64,000 nucleotides of DNA from Pararhodobacter aggregans (GCF_003075525.1 NZ_QDDR01000012.1:1-64000), one strand, 5' to 3'; counted from the first letter of the stretch, positions 1 through 10,140 are shown. Made by a program: numbers and translations. The notes: generated from the sequence alone by a model not told the origin.

Positions 1-168
1 GCGGGACGCGACGGCGTGCTGGCCCTTGTCCCCGGGGCCGTGCACTACGACCATTGGCAGCGCATCGACGCCGCCGAGCGTGCGGATTGCCCGGAGGGGC
101 GCGTCCGCCGGAAGATCCCAACGACAGCGCGGATGCTGGCCATCGCGCACCAGACCGGAGAGAGCTGA
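1..168 (+). CDS. C-terminal end of FprA/adrenodoxin-reductase-like NADPH:ferredoxin (flavodoxin) reductase, partial
   Basis: Open from the window edge to a TGA at 166-168, giving the last 55 residues of a protein whose start lies outside. The tail has the pattern W-x-x-IDAAER followed about eight residues later by GRVRRKI and a final ML, which is the usual C-terminus of FAD-dependent NADPH-ferredoxin reductases of the adrenodoxin reductase/FprA type. Such enzymes pass electrons from NADPH through FAD to a ferredoxin or flavodoxin. The stop overlaps the start of the next gene (TGATG), and that gene is a flavodoxin, which fits a reductase/electron-carrier pair. The call rests on a short tail and the neighbour, so it is tentative. 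Confidence 0.5.
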   Translation, partial: AGRDGVLALVPGAVHYDHWQRIDAAERADCPEGRVRRKIPTTARMLAIAHQTGES

Positions 169-614
169 TGCAGATCGCCGTCCTTTATGGCACCGAAACC
201 GGCAATGCCGAGATGCTGGCCGAAGACATCGCCAGCCACCTGTCGGACCATGATGCCAGCGTCACCAACCTGTCGGATTTCGACCCGGCCGGGTTTGACC
301 CCGAGACCTTCTACATCGTCGTCACCTCGACCTATGGCGATGGCGAGCTGCCGGCCTCGGCCCAGCCCTTCGCCGCGGCGATGGAGAAGGTCCGCCCGGA
401 CCTGACCGGCCTGCGCTTTGCCATCTTCGGCATGGGCGACAGCGAGTACCCCGAGACGTTCAACTTCGGCGGCAAGCGGCTGGAGGAGATCCTGACCGGC
501 GCCGGCGCCGAGCGGGTGGGAGAGCGGGTCACGCATGACGCTTCGGGCGCGGACATGGCCGATGATCTGGCGCTGCCCTGGATCGACGCGATCCTGTCCA
601 TGGTCGACGCATGA
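168..614 (+). CDS. Flavodoxin-domain protein (MioC-like)
   Basis: A 148-residue single-domain flavodoxin, a soluble FMN electron carrier. Visible FMN-binding loops are the phosphate loop GTETGN at residues 8-13, TSTYGDGELP at 53-62 and FGMGDSEY at 87-94. These match short-chain flavodoxins and MioC, and also the flavodoxin domain of sulfite reductases. An ATG at 168 is chosen because it overlaps the upstream stop (TGATG). A longer frame to 54 has no support. The upstream reductase tail suggests the two form an NADPH to flavin to flavodoxin chain, but the final acceptor is not visible here. The stop overlaps the next start (ATGA). Confidence 0.85.
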   Translation: MQIAVLYGTETGNAEMLAEDIASHLSDHDASVTNLSDFDPAGFDPETFYIVVTSTYGDGELPASAQPFAAAMEKVRPDLTGLRFAIFGMGDSEYPETFNFGGKRLEEILTGAGAERVGERVTHDASGADMADDLALPWIDAILSMVDA

Positions 615-1207
615 TCCCGGCCGAAATCCGCGCGCGCCTGTCCCGGCCCTGGCGCCATGGCGAGGCCGAGGATCTGGCCGGCGTCACCATCGAGGGGGCG
701 CTTGACCTGACAGGCCTCGCGCTTTGCGGGGTGGATTTCCGGGGCGCGACCTTTCAGGGCGGGCTGATCGCGCCGGGCGCGCGCTTTGACGGGCTCAGCT
801 GGTTCCACGATGCGCGCTTCGAGGGGCCGGTGGACCTGTCCGGCGCGCTCTTCGCCAATGACGCGCGCTTTGACGCCGCCCGCTTCGAGGCGGCGGACCT
901 GTCGGGCGCCGAACTCCGCGGCACCGCCACCTTCCGCGCCTGTCGCTTCACCGGCCCGGCCGACCTGCGCCGCCTCACCTGCTATGGCAACCTCGACCTC
1001 GCCGAGACACGCTTCGCCGCGGGGCTGAGCCTGGCGGGATCGGAATTCCTCGGCGGGCTCTGGGCGCAGGCGGCGGATTTCCCGGCCGAGGCGGACTTCT
1101 CGGACACGCAGGTCCACGGCCGGCTCTGGCTGCGCGCGGCGCGGCAGGGAAACATGCCCGTCGATGATCGGGCGTTCGGACTGTCCTTCGGATATACCTA
1201 CCGCTGA
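611..1207 (+). CDS. Pentapeptide-repeat protein
   Basis: A 198-residue protein with repeated five-residue units of the A(D/N)Lxx/F type, for example DLSGA, DFRGA, RFDAA, DLSGAEL and DLAETRF, running from about residue 30 to 180. Such repeats fold as a right-handed quadrilateral beta helix. Known members mimic DNA (Qnr, MfpA), but most have no assigned role, and nothing here points to gyrase protection. It starts at an ATG overlapping the flavodoxin stop by four bases (ATGA), so it is probably translationally coupled to the reductase/flavodoxin pair. No signal peptide or membrane segment is seen. Confidence 0.8.
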   Translation: MIPAEIRARLSRPWRHGEAEDLAGVTIEGALDLTGLALCGVDFRGATFQGGLIAPGARFDGLSWFHDARFEGPVDLSGALFANDARFDAARFEAADLSGAELRGTATFRACRFTGPADLRRLTCYGNLDLAETRFAAGLSLAGSEFLGGLWAQAADFPAEADFSDTQVHGRLWLRAARQGNMPVDDRAFGLSFGYTYR

Positions 1208-1274
1208 CGTGGCGTGCCCCGCGTCTCTGCCCCATCGCCGGGTTGTGACGGGGTCAGAGCGGGCACGACCCTCG

Positions 1275-2477
1275 CTATCGCCGCCCGTTCCGCGCCGTCG
1301 ACCGGGCCAAGGCCGACAGCATGTCGGTTCTGGTGACGATGCCGACGATCCGATCTGCGTCGATCACCGGGACGGCTTCGGTGCCGCCGTCGGACAGCAG
1401 GGGCAGGACCGTGGCGACAAGCGTGCCGCGTGTCGCCGTCGGCAGCGCGGTGGTCATGATCTCGGCGGCCCGCAGGGTGCCGGGCGATGGATCGCGTCCG
1501 AGGGCCGCCATCGCCCCGCCGAAACGGCGCCGTTTGCGCAAGGCATCGCGTCTGGCCCGACGGATCAGGTCCAGTTGAAAGATCACGCCCAGCAACACGC
1601 CCTGCCCGTCCACCACCGGGATCGAGGTGAATCCGTGCTTGCGGAACAGATCAGCGATGGTGGCGCTGCGCGCATCGGGGCGCACGGTGACCAGATCGCG
1701 GGACATGATGTCCTCGCAGGTCATCGCCCCCAGGGCATGGCCCGCGGCAACCTGCTCGGCCGCGGCGATCAGACGGGACAGATCCTCGACCCCCAGGTTG
1801 GCCGACTGGCGATAGTCGGCGAGGATCCGCGCCAGCTCTTCCGGGGCGAGACCAAGCCGTTGCTCCGCCGCCTTGTCGGCGGTGGCATGCGGCCCTGCCT
1901 CGTGCGGCTGGCGAAACGGATAGTTTCGTCCGGTCAGCCGGTGCCAGGCCATCGCCATGAGCACCAGCGAGACGGTTCCCAGAAGGACCGGCACCAGCAC
2001 GAAGCGCAGGCCCATCGCCTCCAGCATCGCGGGATTCATCGCCGCGGTCAGCGCCACCGCGCCACCCGGCGGATGCAGGGAGCGGCTGAGGAACATCACC
2101 AGAAGGGCAAGACAGGCCGAGGCCCCGATCGCCAGCGCCGGGTCCAGAGCCAGCTGATGCACGCCAAGCGCCGCCAGCGCCGAGAGGCTGTTGCCGACAA
2201 TCGCAGACCAGGGTTGGGCAAGCGGGCTGTTCGGCAGCGCGAACAGGATCACCGCGCTGGCCCCCATGGGCGCGATCAGGAACGCGCCCGTGGCGAAATC
2301 GACCTCTGCGCCCCAGACGAGCGCCGCACAGACCAGCAGCGCCAACCCCGCCCCGGCTGCCCCGGCAGCCATCTCCGGCAGGCCGGTCGGTCCGATGACC
2401 GGGCCGAAGGGACGCAGCCGGCCGAGGCAGCGGGCCAGCAGCGCCGTTCCCCCACCCTGGCGGCGTCCCCGGTCCAT
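1275..2477 (-). CDS. HPP-family membrane protein with two C-terminal CBS domains
   Basis: A 400-residue protein. The N-terminal half has four hydrophobic segments (about 40-60, 66-84, 93-130 and 150-172) with the family signature SLHPPGGA at about 133-140. The C-terminal half holds two CBS domains (about 255-315 and 335-395) that typically bind adenine nucleotides. Some HPP proteins act in nitrite transport in chloroplasts and cyanobacteria; function in proteobacteria is open. The gene starts only 3 bp after the glutamate dehydrogenase stop and probably shares its transcript. That neighbour makes a nitrogen-related, energy-sensing transport role plausible, which is inference. Confidence 0.82.
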   Translation of the reverse strand: MDRGRRQGGGTALLARCLGRLRPFGPVIGPTGLPEMAAGAAGAGLALLVCAALVWGAEVDFATGAFLIAPMGASAVILFALPNSPLAQPWSAIVGNSLSALAALGVHQLALDPALAIGASACLALLVMFLSRSLHPPGGAVALTAAMNPAMLEAMGLRFVLVPVLLGTVSLVLMAMAWHRLTGRNYPFRQPHEAGPHATADKAAEQRLGLAPEELARILADYRQSANLGVEDLSRLIAAAEQVAAGHALGAMTCEDIMSRDLVTVRPDARSATIADLFRKHGFTSIPVVDGQGVLLGVIFQLDLIRRARRDALRKRRRFGGAMAALGRDPSPGTLRAAEIMTTALPTATRGTLVATVLPLLSDGGTEAVPVIDADRIVGIVTRTDMLSALARSTARNGRR

Positions 2478-2480
2478 GGC

Positions 2481-4244
<1,764 letters not shown>

Positions 4245-5168
4245 ATGGTCGGCGTCAATCCCTCACCTCTGTCGACGCTTGCGCCCCGATCCCTGCGCAG
4301 AGAGCTTCGGCACATCCCGGTCAATCTGCCTTCGGCGGATTATCAGGCCCTGTTGGACCATCTTGAGGCCTGCGAAGGCGGACAGGGCACCGGCTCGAAA
4401 CTGCTGGCCTATGTGCTGGCGAGCAAGCTGATGAACACCCGTCCGGCGGATGATGTGCACGATCCCGAACTGGTGGTCGGCGGAGCGCGTGTCAGCTTCA
4501 CCATCGACGGCGGCCCGCCCCGGACCGGCCTGCTGGTGCATCGCCTCGGATCCGGCCTGCCCGGGGGCACGATCCCCGTTGCCTCGCTTCTGGGGGCCAC
4601 GTTGATCGGCATGCGCGTCGGTCGCCGGGCACCGCTGCTTTTCGAGGACGGCCGCATCGGCCGCCTTTGCGTGACCGGCGTGGCCGAGGCGCCGCGCCAT
4701 CCCCCGGAATTACCCGTGAACACAAGGAAAGTTACCATGTCCACCACCGCCCAAGCCGTGAAAAGCTCGGCCAAGAAGAACCCGCGGATCGTCATCAGCG
4801 AGGAAAGCCTCGCGCATCTGGAGGGGCTGGCCGATGGCATGCTGCGCCGCCATCCCGCCCTCGCCGACCGTCTGTACGAAGAGATCGGCCGCGCGCGCAT
4901 CGTCGCCGCCGACAAGATGCCGAAAGACGTGGTCGGCATGGGCAGCACCGTGGTCTTCCGCGACGAGAACACCGGGCAGGAAAAGACCGTGACGCTGGTC
5001 TATCCCGAAGAGGCGGATATCGCCCGGATGCGGGTTTCCGTGACGACGCCGATCGGGGTCGCCCTGCTGGGCCTTGCCGAGGGGGCGAGTTTCTACTGGG
5101 ACACGCGGGACAACGAGCGCCGCATGCTGACGATTCTCAGCGTCACGCAACCCGACCCGGAGGGTTGA
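4245..5168 (+). CDS. rnk: Double-domain Rnk/GreA-C-like protein (nucleoside diphosphate kinase regulator fusion)
   Basis: A 307-residue reading frame made of two in-frame modules. Residues about 20-145 form a divergent GreA/GreB C-terminal-like domain (IPVNLPSADY, then VVGGARVSFTIDG). From residue 165 onward there is a full, well-conserved Rnk protein with KDVVGMGSTVVFRDE, TLVYPEEADI and TPIGVALLGLAEG. Rnk proteins (about 135-145 aa) bind RNA polymerase and affect nucleoside diphosphate kinase. The start at 4245 has GAGGAGG at 4234-4240. A second start at 4737 has AAGGAAAG at 4724-4731 and would give a normal 143-aa Rnk, so two products or a read-through fusion are both possible. Confidence 0.75.
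   Translation: MVGVNPSPLSTLAPRSLRRELRHIPVNLPSADYQALLDHLEACEGGQGTGSKLLAYVLASKLMNTRPADDVHDPELVVGGARVSFTIDGGPPRTGLLVHRLGSGLPGGTIPVASLLGATLIGMRVGRRAPLLFEDGRIGRLCVTGVAEAPRHPPELPVNTRKVTMSTTAQAVKSSAKKNPRIVISEESLAHLEGLADGMLRRHPALADRLYEEIGRARIVAADKMPKDVVGMGSTVVFRDENTGQEKTVTLVYPEEADIARMRVSVTTPIGVALLGLAEGASFYWDTRDNERRMLTILSVTQPDPEG
4724..4739 (+). promoter_or_regulatory. Internal ribosome binding site and start for stand-alone Rnk
   Basis: AAGGAAAG at 4724-4731 lies 5 nt before an ATG at 4737 that is in frame with the longer upstream reading frame. Starting there gives a 143-residue protein of normal Rnk length, so this site decides whether the conserved domain is also made on its own. Confidence 0.6.
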
Positions 5169-5287
5169 TCTGAGGGGGCCGCCGTGCGGTCCTGTCCTCG
5201 GCGCCCTGCCGCCCTGGCCGTCGGGCGGGGCGCGTGCAGCCTCTGCCCCGGCCCCCCCTGCCGCTGACCCGGCCCTGAGGCGGCCGG

Positions 5288-5968
5288 TCAGCGGCCTCCG
5301 GTCATGTCGGTCCGGATGGTTTCCAGGTGCTCGGTCATGAAAGAGGCGGCCGCGCCCGGATCGCGCGCTTCGACCGCGTCGACAATCCGTCCGTGCTGAT
5401 CGCTGTGCAGGGTCTGAAATGCCTCGGTGCCGATGCGCCGGTAGGTCGCCTCCCACTCCCGCTGCCAGGCGACCCGGCGACGCACGCCGGAGAGGTAGTT
5501 CAGGAACCCCACCAGGATCGGATTGCCGGAGATCTGCGCCAGCGCCCGGTGAAACGCGTCATCTGCCTGTTCACAGGCGGCGCGATCACGGGCCTTGCGC
5601 CCGGCGGCGACCTTCGCCCGCAGGTGGGCCACATCGGCAGGTTCCGCCAGCCGCGCCGCGGCGGCTGCGACCATCGGTTCCAGCAACAGGCGCGCCGCGA
5701 GGACATCAGGCGGTGTCGCGCCCTCGATCAGCAGCGTGTCGCGAACCGGCAGGTGGCGCGGGCGCGCGCCGCGGAATGTGCCCTGGCCGACATGGCGCCA
5801 GATCCTGCCGTCATGTTCCAGTCCGGACAGGCACGCCCTGAGTGTCTGCCGGGAACAGCCGAGGCGCGCTGCCAGCTCGCGCTCGGGCGGCAGGCGTTCG
5901 CCCGGCGTCAGCTCTTCCACCAGTGCCAGCAGATGGGGCTGGATATCCGTTGCGGAATGTCTTGGCAC
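5288..5968 (-). CDS. GntR-family transcriptional regulator, FCD (FadR-type) ligand domain
   Basis: A 226-residue regulator. Residues about 8-65 form the winged helix (LPPERELAARLGCSRQTLRACL, GQGTF). The rest is an all-helical FCD domain with candidate metal ligands in DDAFHRAL and in HSDQHGRIVDAV. Family members sense small organic acids, often with a bound metal. The start is GTG (5966-5968) preceded by AAAGGAGG, far better than upstream alternatives. It faces the TauE/SafE gene across 84 bp, and probably controls that gene and itself. ACCAAT occurs at 5986-5991 and 5998-6003, spaced 12 bp, as a possible operator element. Confidence 0.85.
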   Translation of the reverse strand: MPRHSATDIQPHLLALVEELTPGERLPPERELAARLGCSRQTLRACLSGLEHDGRIWRHVGQGTFRGARPRHLPVRDTLLIEGATPPDVLAARLLLEPMVAAAAARLAEPADVAHLRAKVAAGRKARDRAACEQADDAFHRALAQISGNPILVGFLNYLSGVRRRVAWQREWEATYRRIGTEAFQTLHSDQHGRIVDAVEARDPGAAASFMTEHLETIRTDMTGGR

Positions 5969-6052
5969 GGGCGCCTCCTTTGCGAACCAATTTGCAGACC
6001 AATGGCAAAGGGCGCAAGGACCGGCGCGAACCAAGTAGGGATACAAGACGCG

Positions 6053-6802
6053 ATGACCGAGCTGCTCTTGCTCTGCCTTGCCGGCGGGGCCGCGGGCCTT
6101 CTCAATGCCGTGGCAGGCGGCGGCACTTTCCTGAGCCTTCCGGCGCTCATCTACGTGGGTGTGCCTCCGGTCGCGGCGAACGCCACCGCGACGCTGAGCG
6201 CGCTGCCGGGGTATCTGAGCAGCGCCTGGGCGTTCCGGGGCGACATGAGGACGGAGGGCGCGCTGGGGCTGCGCGCGATCCTCGGCCTCGCGGCCCTCGG
6301 CAGCATCCTCGGCGCGCTGTTGCTGATCGTGACGCCGGGCGAGACCTTCCTGTGGATCGTGCCCTGGCTGCTGCTGCTGGCAACCCTGCTCTTTGCCACC
6401 GGTCCGCTTCTGCTGAAAGTCCTGCGCCAGCGAGGGGGCGGTGCGGCGGGGCCGGTCGTCTCGGGCGCGGCGATCCTCGCCGTGTCGATCTATGGCGGGT
6501 ATTTCAACGGCGGTCTCGGGATCATGCTGCTTGCGGCCTTCAGCCTGCTGGGCCACACCGACCTGCACGGCATGAACGGCCTGAAGAACCTGCTGTCAGC
6601 GGTTCTGTCGCTGATCTCGGCTGCGGCCTTCGTCTGGGCCGGACTGATCGCCTGGGAGCAGGCGCTGATCCTGGCGGTGAGTGCGACGGCGGGCGGCTAT
6701 GCCGGGGCCCGGCTGAGCCGCCGCATCGTGCGCACGGATCTGTTGCGCTGGTTCATCACGCTGGTGGGCGCGGCGATGACCGTCGCCTTCTTCGTCCTCT
6801 GA
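6053..6802 (+). CDS. TauE/SafE-family (sulfite/organosulfur anion) membrane exporter
   Basis: A 249-residue integral membrane protein with about eight hydrophobic segments and the duplicated family motifs GGGTFLSLPAL (around residue 22) and YGGYFNGGLGIML (around residue 145). TauE/SafE proteins export sulfite, sulfoacetate or related anions produced from organosulfur breakdown, but the substrate cannot be read from sequence. The first ATG after the divergent promoter region is used. A GntR regulator is divergent upstream. The gene ends two bases before the convergent PhyH gene. Confidence 0.85.
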   Translation: MTELLLLCLAGGAAGLLNAVAGGGTFLSLPALIYVGVPPVAANATATLSALPGYLSSAWAFRGDMRTEGALGLRAILGLAALGSILGALLLIVTPGETFLWIVPWLLLLATLLFATGPLLLKVLRQRGGGAAGPVVSGAAILAVSIYGGYFNGGLGIMLLAAFSLLGHTDLHGMNGLKNLLSAVLSLISAAAFVWAGLIAWEQALILAVSATAGGYAGARLSRRIVRTDLLRWFITLVGAAMTVAFFVL

Positions 6803-6804
6803 CC

Positions 6805-7599
6805 CTATCGGCGATAGAGGATCGGAAACCAATCCTCGCGCAGCACCTGTCCCGGGCTCATGTCATGCCCGGGATAGGGGGGCGAGGTCCGGCCCGGCCG
6901 CTCGACATACCGCGCGTCATCGCCCACCAGCCGCAGCGAGAAGGCCCGGCGGCGGCTTTGGGTGGTGTTGCCCCGCGCGCCGTGAAGGATGCCGTAGTTG
7001 AAGGCGACCGCATCGCCCGGCTCCATCTCCCATTCCCGGATGTCCATGCCCTCGGCATCGGGATCCGGCACCGGCATATAGGCGTCATCCTCGGGGTAGA
7101 AGCTGGTCTCCGCCAGCCAGCGCGTCGGCAGCACCGGCTTCGGCCAGGCATGGCTGCCCGCCACGCAGCGCAGGCTGGCCTCGCGCACGGGGTCCAGCGG
7201 CGACCAGAAGCTGACGGTCTGCTTGCCCTCGACGAAGTAATAGGGACCGTCCTGATGCCAGGGCGTCGGTTTCGAGGTGCCGGGCTCCTTGACCAGCACA
7301 TGGTCGTGGAACATCTGGACCTGCCGCGATTGCATGAGGTCCGCGGCGACCTCGGCGGCCGGTGAATGGCGAATGGCCTGTTCGAATTCGGGGATGCGGG
7401 TCCAGTTGCAGTAATCGTCAAAGAACCGCCCGCCCTCCCCTGCCTTGAGGTTCTCGGCGGCATAGGGGCCGGGCTCGGCCATGTTGCGCTCGATGCCTCG
7501 GCGCAGACCATCGACATGGTCCCTGAACAACCCCTTTATCAGGACAACCCCGTCGCGCTGGAAGGCGTCGATATCCGCTTGTGTCACCAGGTCATGCAT
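6805..7599 (-). CDS. Phytanoyl-CoA dioxygenase (PhyH)-family Fe(II)/2-oxoglutarate oxygenase
   Basis: A 264-residue protein with the iron-binding facial triad of PhyH enzymes: H115-x-D117 in PWHQDGPYYF and H206 in YGILHGARGN, followed by an arginine-rich strand (RRRAFSLRL) expected to bind 2-oxoglutarate. These enzymes hydroxylate or oxidatively cleave small molecules, and substrates vary widely. The start at 7599 follows AAGGAGA at a good distance; a frame extension to 7665 runs into the divergent promoter and is unlikely. The LysR gene upstream is transcribed away from it and is the obvious candidate regulator. Confidence 0.88.
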   Translation of the reverse strand: MHDLVTQADIDAFQRDGVVLIKGLFRDHVDGLRRGIERNMAEPGPYAAENLKAGEGGRFFDDYCNWTRIPEFEQAIRHSPAAEVAADLMQSRQVQMFHDHVLVKEPGTSKPTPWHQDGPYYFVEGKQTVSFWSPLDPVREASLRCVAGSHAWPKPVLPTRWLAETSFYPEDDAYMPVPDPDAEGMDIREWEMEPGDAVAFNYGILHGARGNTTQSRRRAFSLRLVGDDARYVERPGRTSPPYPGHDMSPGQVLREDWFPILYRR

Positions 7600-7672
7600 C
7601 GCGTGTCTCCTTTGCATGCCGACGGTAGACGGGCGAGAATTTAGTTTCCAATCATATATCTTCATAGAATAA

Positions 7673-7687
7673 ATAGCTTCATGCTAT
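7673..7687. promoter_or_regulatory. Palindrome spanning the LysR start codon
   Basis: ATAGC-TTCAT-GCTAT, a perfect 5-bp inverted repeat with a 5-bp centre that includes the ATG at 7681. It lies in a short AT-rich divergent promoter region (7600-7680). Its position suits autorepression by the LysR protein, which is inference. Confidence 0.4.
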
Positions 7688-8571
7688 CTATCACCCTGCG
7701 CCACTACGAATACATCGTCGCCGTCGCCGAGGCGCGCAGTGTCACCGCCGCGGCGGCGCGCCTGCATGTGTCGCAACCCTCGCTGTCGGTGGCGATCAGC
7801 CGGGTCGAGGAGATCCTGGGCGAAAGGATCTTCCTGCGCCGCAAGGGGTCGGTGATCGTCGTCACCCCCTTCGGGCATCGGCTGGTGGAACGGGCGCGCG
7901 ACCTGCTCGCGCTGGCGCAGCAAATCGAGCACTCGTCCGAGGCCAGCCGCCCCGTCGTCGTCGGATGCTTCGAGGATATCGCGCCGTGGTATCTGGCCCC
8001 GATCCTCGACCTTTTGCAGCGGCAGGTCCCGGCACAGGCGTTTCGCGGGCAGGAGGGGCGCTTTGCCAGCCTCGCCCGCGACCTGGCCGAAGGAAAGGTC
8101 GATCTCGCCCTCTCCTACGACATCGGTTTCGACGGTGGCTTCGAGCGTGTGAAGCTGCGGACGGTGGTGCCTGTGGCGTTCCTGCCCCAGAGGCACCCGC
8201 TGGCGGACCAGCCCTCGCTGACATTGGAGCAGATCGCCGAGCATCCGCTCATCCTGTCGAGCGAGGGACTGTCTGTCGGGTATTTCCAGGCGCTGTTCGA
8301 CGCCCTGAGCCTGGCGCCCAGGATCGCGCATCGGGCCTCGTCGCTGGAATTGATGCGCTCCTTCGTCGCGCATGGCATGGGCGTCGGCATCAGCTATTCC
8401 AATCCGCCGGGACGGATCAGCTATGACGGGGGCGCCTTGGTCACGCTGCCGATTTCCTCTCCCAGCGCCGCCGCGGATCTGTTTCTGTTCTGGTCCGGCT
8501 TGCGTGCGGAAAGCCCGGATCTGCAGCCTGTCGTTCAGGCGGTTGCGGACTTTTTCCGAAGCGTGGTCTGA
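7681..8571 (+). CDS. LysR-family transcriptional regulator
   Basis: A 296-residue LysR protein with an N-terminal winged helix-turn-helix at about 4-62 (RSVTAAAARLHVSQPSLSVA, then LGERIFLR) and a two-lobed effector domain after residue 90. It is transcribed divergently from the PhyH dioxygenase, the classic arrangement for a LysR activator and its target. No clear ribosome site precedes the ATG; the start codon lies inside a palindrome, so the message may be leaderless or have a short leader. The effector is unknown. Confidence 0.9.
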   Translation: MLSITLRHYEYIVAVAEARSVTAAAARLHVSQPSLSVAISRVEEILGERIFLRRKGSVIVVTPFGHRLVERARDLLALAQQIEHSSEASRPVVVGCFEDIAPWYLAPILDLLQRQVPAQAFRGQEGRFASLARDLAEGKVDLALSYDIGFDGGFERVKLRTVVPVAFLPQRHPLADQPSLTLEQIAEHPLILSSEGLSVGYFQALFDALSLAPRIAHRASSLELMRSFVAHGMGVGISYSNPPGRISYDGGALVTLPISSPSAAADLFLFWSGLRAESPDLQPVVQAVADFFRSVV

Positions 8572-8659
8572 GTCCCTGCCCTCGGGGCCATGGTGCCGAC
8601 CCTCTGCGTCGCGCCCGGGGTGTCGGTCATCCCGCCCTGCAGGCCCGTTGAGCGATAGA

Positions 8660-8721
8660 GTTGACTTCTATACCTCAAGTAGGATCAAATAATGAGTTAT
8701 AGAAAAGAGGCTATAACTCAT
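8660..8721 (+). promoter_or_regulatory. Promoter/operator hairpin upstream of the fic gene
   Basis: A perfect 11-bp inverted repeat, ATGAGTTATAG at 8692-8702 and CTATAACTCAT at 8711-8721, separated by AAAAGAGG. The loop holds the ribosome site and the right arm ends in the start codon (ATG at 8720). TTGACT at 8660-8665 could be a -35 element. In DNA this looks like an operator; in RNA it would place the ribosome site in a hairpin loop and the start codon in the stem. Either fits tight control of a toxin-like gene. Confidence 0.6.
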
Positions 8722-9862
8722 GGCTTGGAACTGGACGCTGCCCGATTGGCCAGAATTCCGGTACGACACCTCCGCCCTGGAGCCGTTTGAACGGAAGTTT
8801 CTGCTGTCGTCCGGGGAAATCCTTGGCGCAGTCCATCATGTCAGCCAGCCGGAGCGCGATCAACTCCGCATCGAGCTGCTCAGTGAAGAAGCGATGCAGA
8901 CGAGCGCCATCGAGGGTGAAATCCTCGACCGGCTCAGTGTCCAGTCTTCGCTGCGCCGCCATCTGGGCCTCGATCCGGACAGCTACCCAGCCAAACCGCG
9001 CGAACAGGGCGTCGCGGAAATGATGGTCGACGTCTATTCCAGCTTCGCGGACAGGCTGAGCCACGAGACGCTGTACCGCTGGCATCGCATGCTCCTGTCC
9101 CACGACCGCCGGTTGGAAACCATCGGGGCCTACCGACGCCACGCCGAGGCGATGCAAATCGTTTCCGGCCGCCTCGACCGACCGACGATCCATTTCGAAG
9201 CGCCCCCTTCAGAGCGGGTCATGCCTGAGATGGAGCGCTACGCGGAATGGTTCAACGAGACCGGGCCGGGGGGCGTAGAGCCGCTTCCTGCCCTGACGCG
9301 CGCCGGGCTAAGCCACCTGTACTTCGAGAGCATCCATCCATTCGAAGATGGCAACGGCCGCTTGGGCCGCGCCCTCGCGGAAAAGTCGTTGGCGCAGAGC
9401 ATTGGCCAGCCGACCCTCATCTCGCTGGCCTTCACCATCGAGAAGGAGCGCAAGACATATTACGACCAGCTCGAGCAGCATCAAAAAACGCTCGACGTGA
9501 CCGATTGGCTCGTCTGGTTCGCGGCAGTTATCTTGAAGGCCCAACAGGCAACACTCGACCGCGTCGGCTTCTTCATCAGCAAGGCCCATTTCTACGATCG
9601 TCACAGAGACCACTTGAACGAACGCCAGGCGAAGGCCATCGCCCGTATGTTTCGGGAAGGCCCCGGCGGTTTCAAAGGCGGCCTCAGTGCCGACAATTAT
9701 CTCCAGATCACCGGAACCTCGCGCGCAACCGCAACCCGCGATCTGCAGGATCTGGTCGAGAAAGATGCGCTCTCCAGAACCGGTGAGCGACGCCATACGA
9801 GGTACTGGTTGAACCTGAATGCGCGTCTCCCCGATCCTCGGACAGACTTCCGGCTGGGTTGA
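8720..9862 (+). CDS. Fic-family protein (probable AMP transferase), DUF4172-type with self-inhibitory motif
   Basis: A 380-residue Fic protein. The catalytic loop HPFEDGNGRLGR at 206-217 contains the catalytic histidine and all anion-hole residues, so AMP transfer to a hydroxyl side chain of a target protein is expected. TSAIEG at 61-66 matches the (S/T)xxxE(G/N) inhibitory motif, which makes this a class II Fic with built-in autoinhibition. The N-terminal part matches the DUF4172 type, and the C-terminus (about 300-365) looks like a winged helix (SRATATRDLQDLVEKDAL) that may bind DNA. No separate antitoxin gene is adjacent. It converges on repC. Confidence 0.92.
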   Translation: MAWNWTLPDWPEFRYDTSALEPFERKFLLSSGEILGAVHHVSQPERDQLRIELLSEEAMQTSAIEGEILDRLSVQSSLRRHLGLDPDSYPAKPREQGVAEMMVDVYSSFADRLSHETLYRWHRMLLSHDRRLETIGAYRRHAEAMQIVSGRLDRPTIHFEAPPSERVMPEMERYAEWFNETGPGGVEPLPALTRAGLSHLYFESIHPFEDGNGRLGRALAEKSLAQSIGQPTLISLAFTIEKERKTYYDQLEQHQKTLDVTDWLVWFAAVILKAQQATLDRVGFFISKAHFYDRHRDHLNERQAKAIARMFREGPGGFKGGLSADNYLQITGTSRATATRDLQDLVEKDALSRTGERRHTRYWLNLNARLPDPRTDFRLG

Positions 9863-10140
9863 GCGACTGCCTGCGCCTGCTGATCGGTTTCGATGGTGTC
9901 GCAGCAGACCACGGCGGGCGGTTGACCCCCCTGCCCTTCTGCGGTGTCCGCGCCATCGGACCGCACCAGGACGGCACGACGCAGAACCTCGGATAACCAG
10001 CCCCCGCCGAAGGCCGCGGCGCGCGTTGTTCTTTGGCCCTTCTTCGCCGAGACGCCAGCCTTGAGGTGCCCCATGTTGGACTGACTGAGTACGAGCTTGC
10101 CGAAGGGGCCTCCCCGCGACGGCGATTGGCGTTGCCACGG
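9863..10140. other. Intergenic region between fic and repC, no gene recognised
   Basis: This 278-bp stretch between convergent fic and repC has a minus-strand open frame that runs into the 3' end of fic, but its translation resembles no family I know and it has no convincing ribosome site. It ends at a parS palindrome. It may be a decayed gene. Confidence 0.4.
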
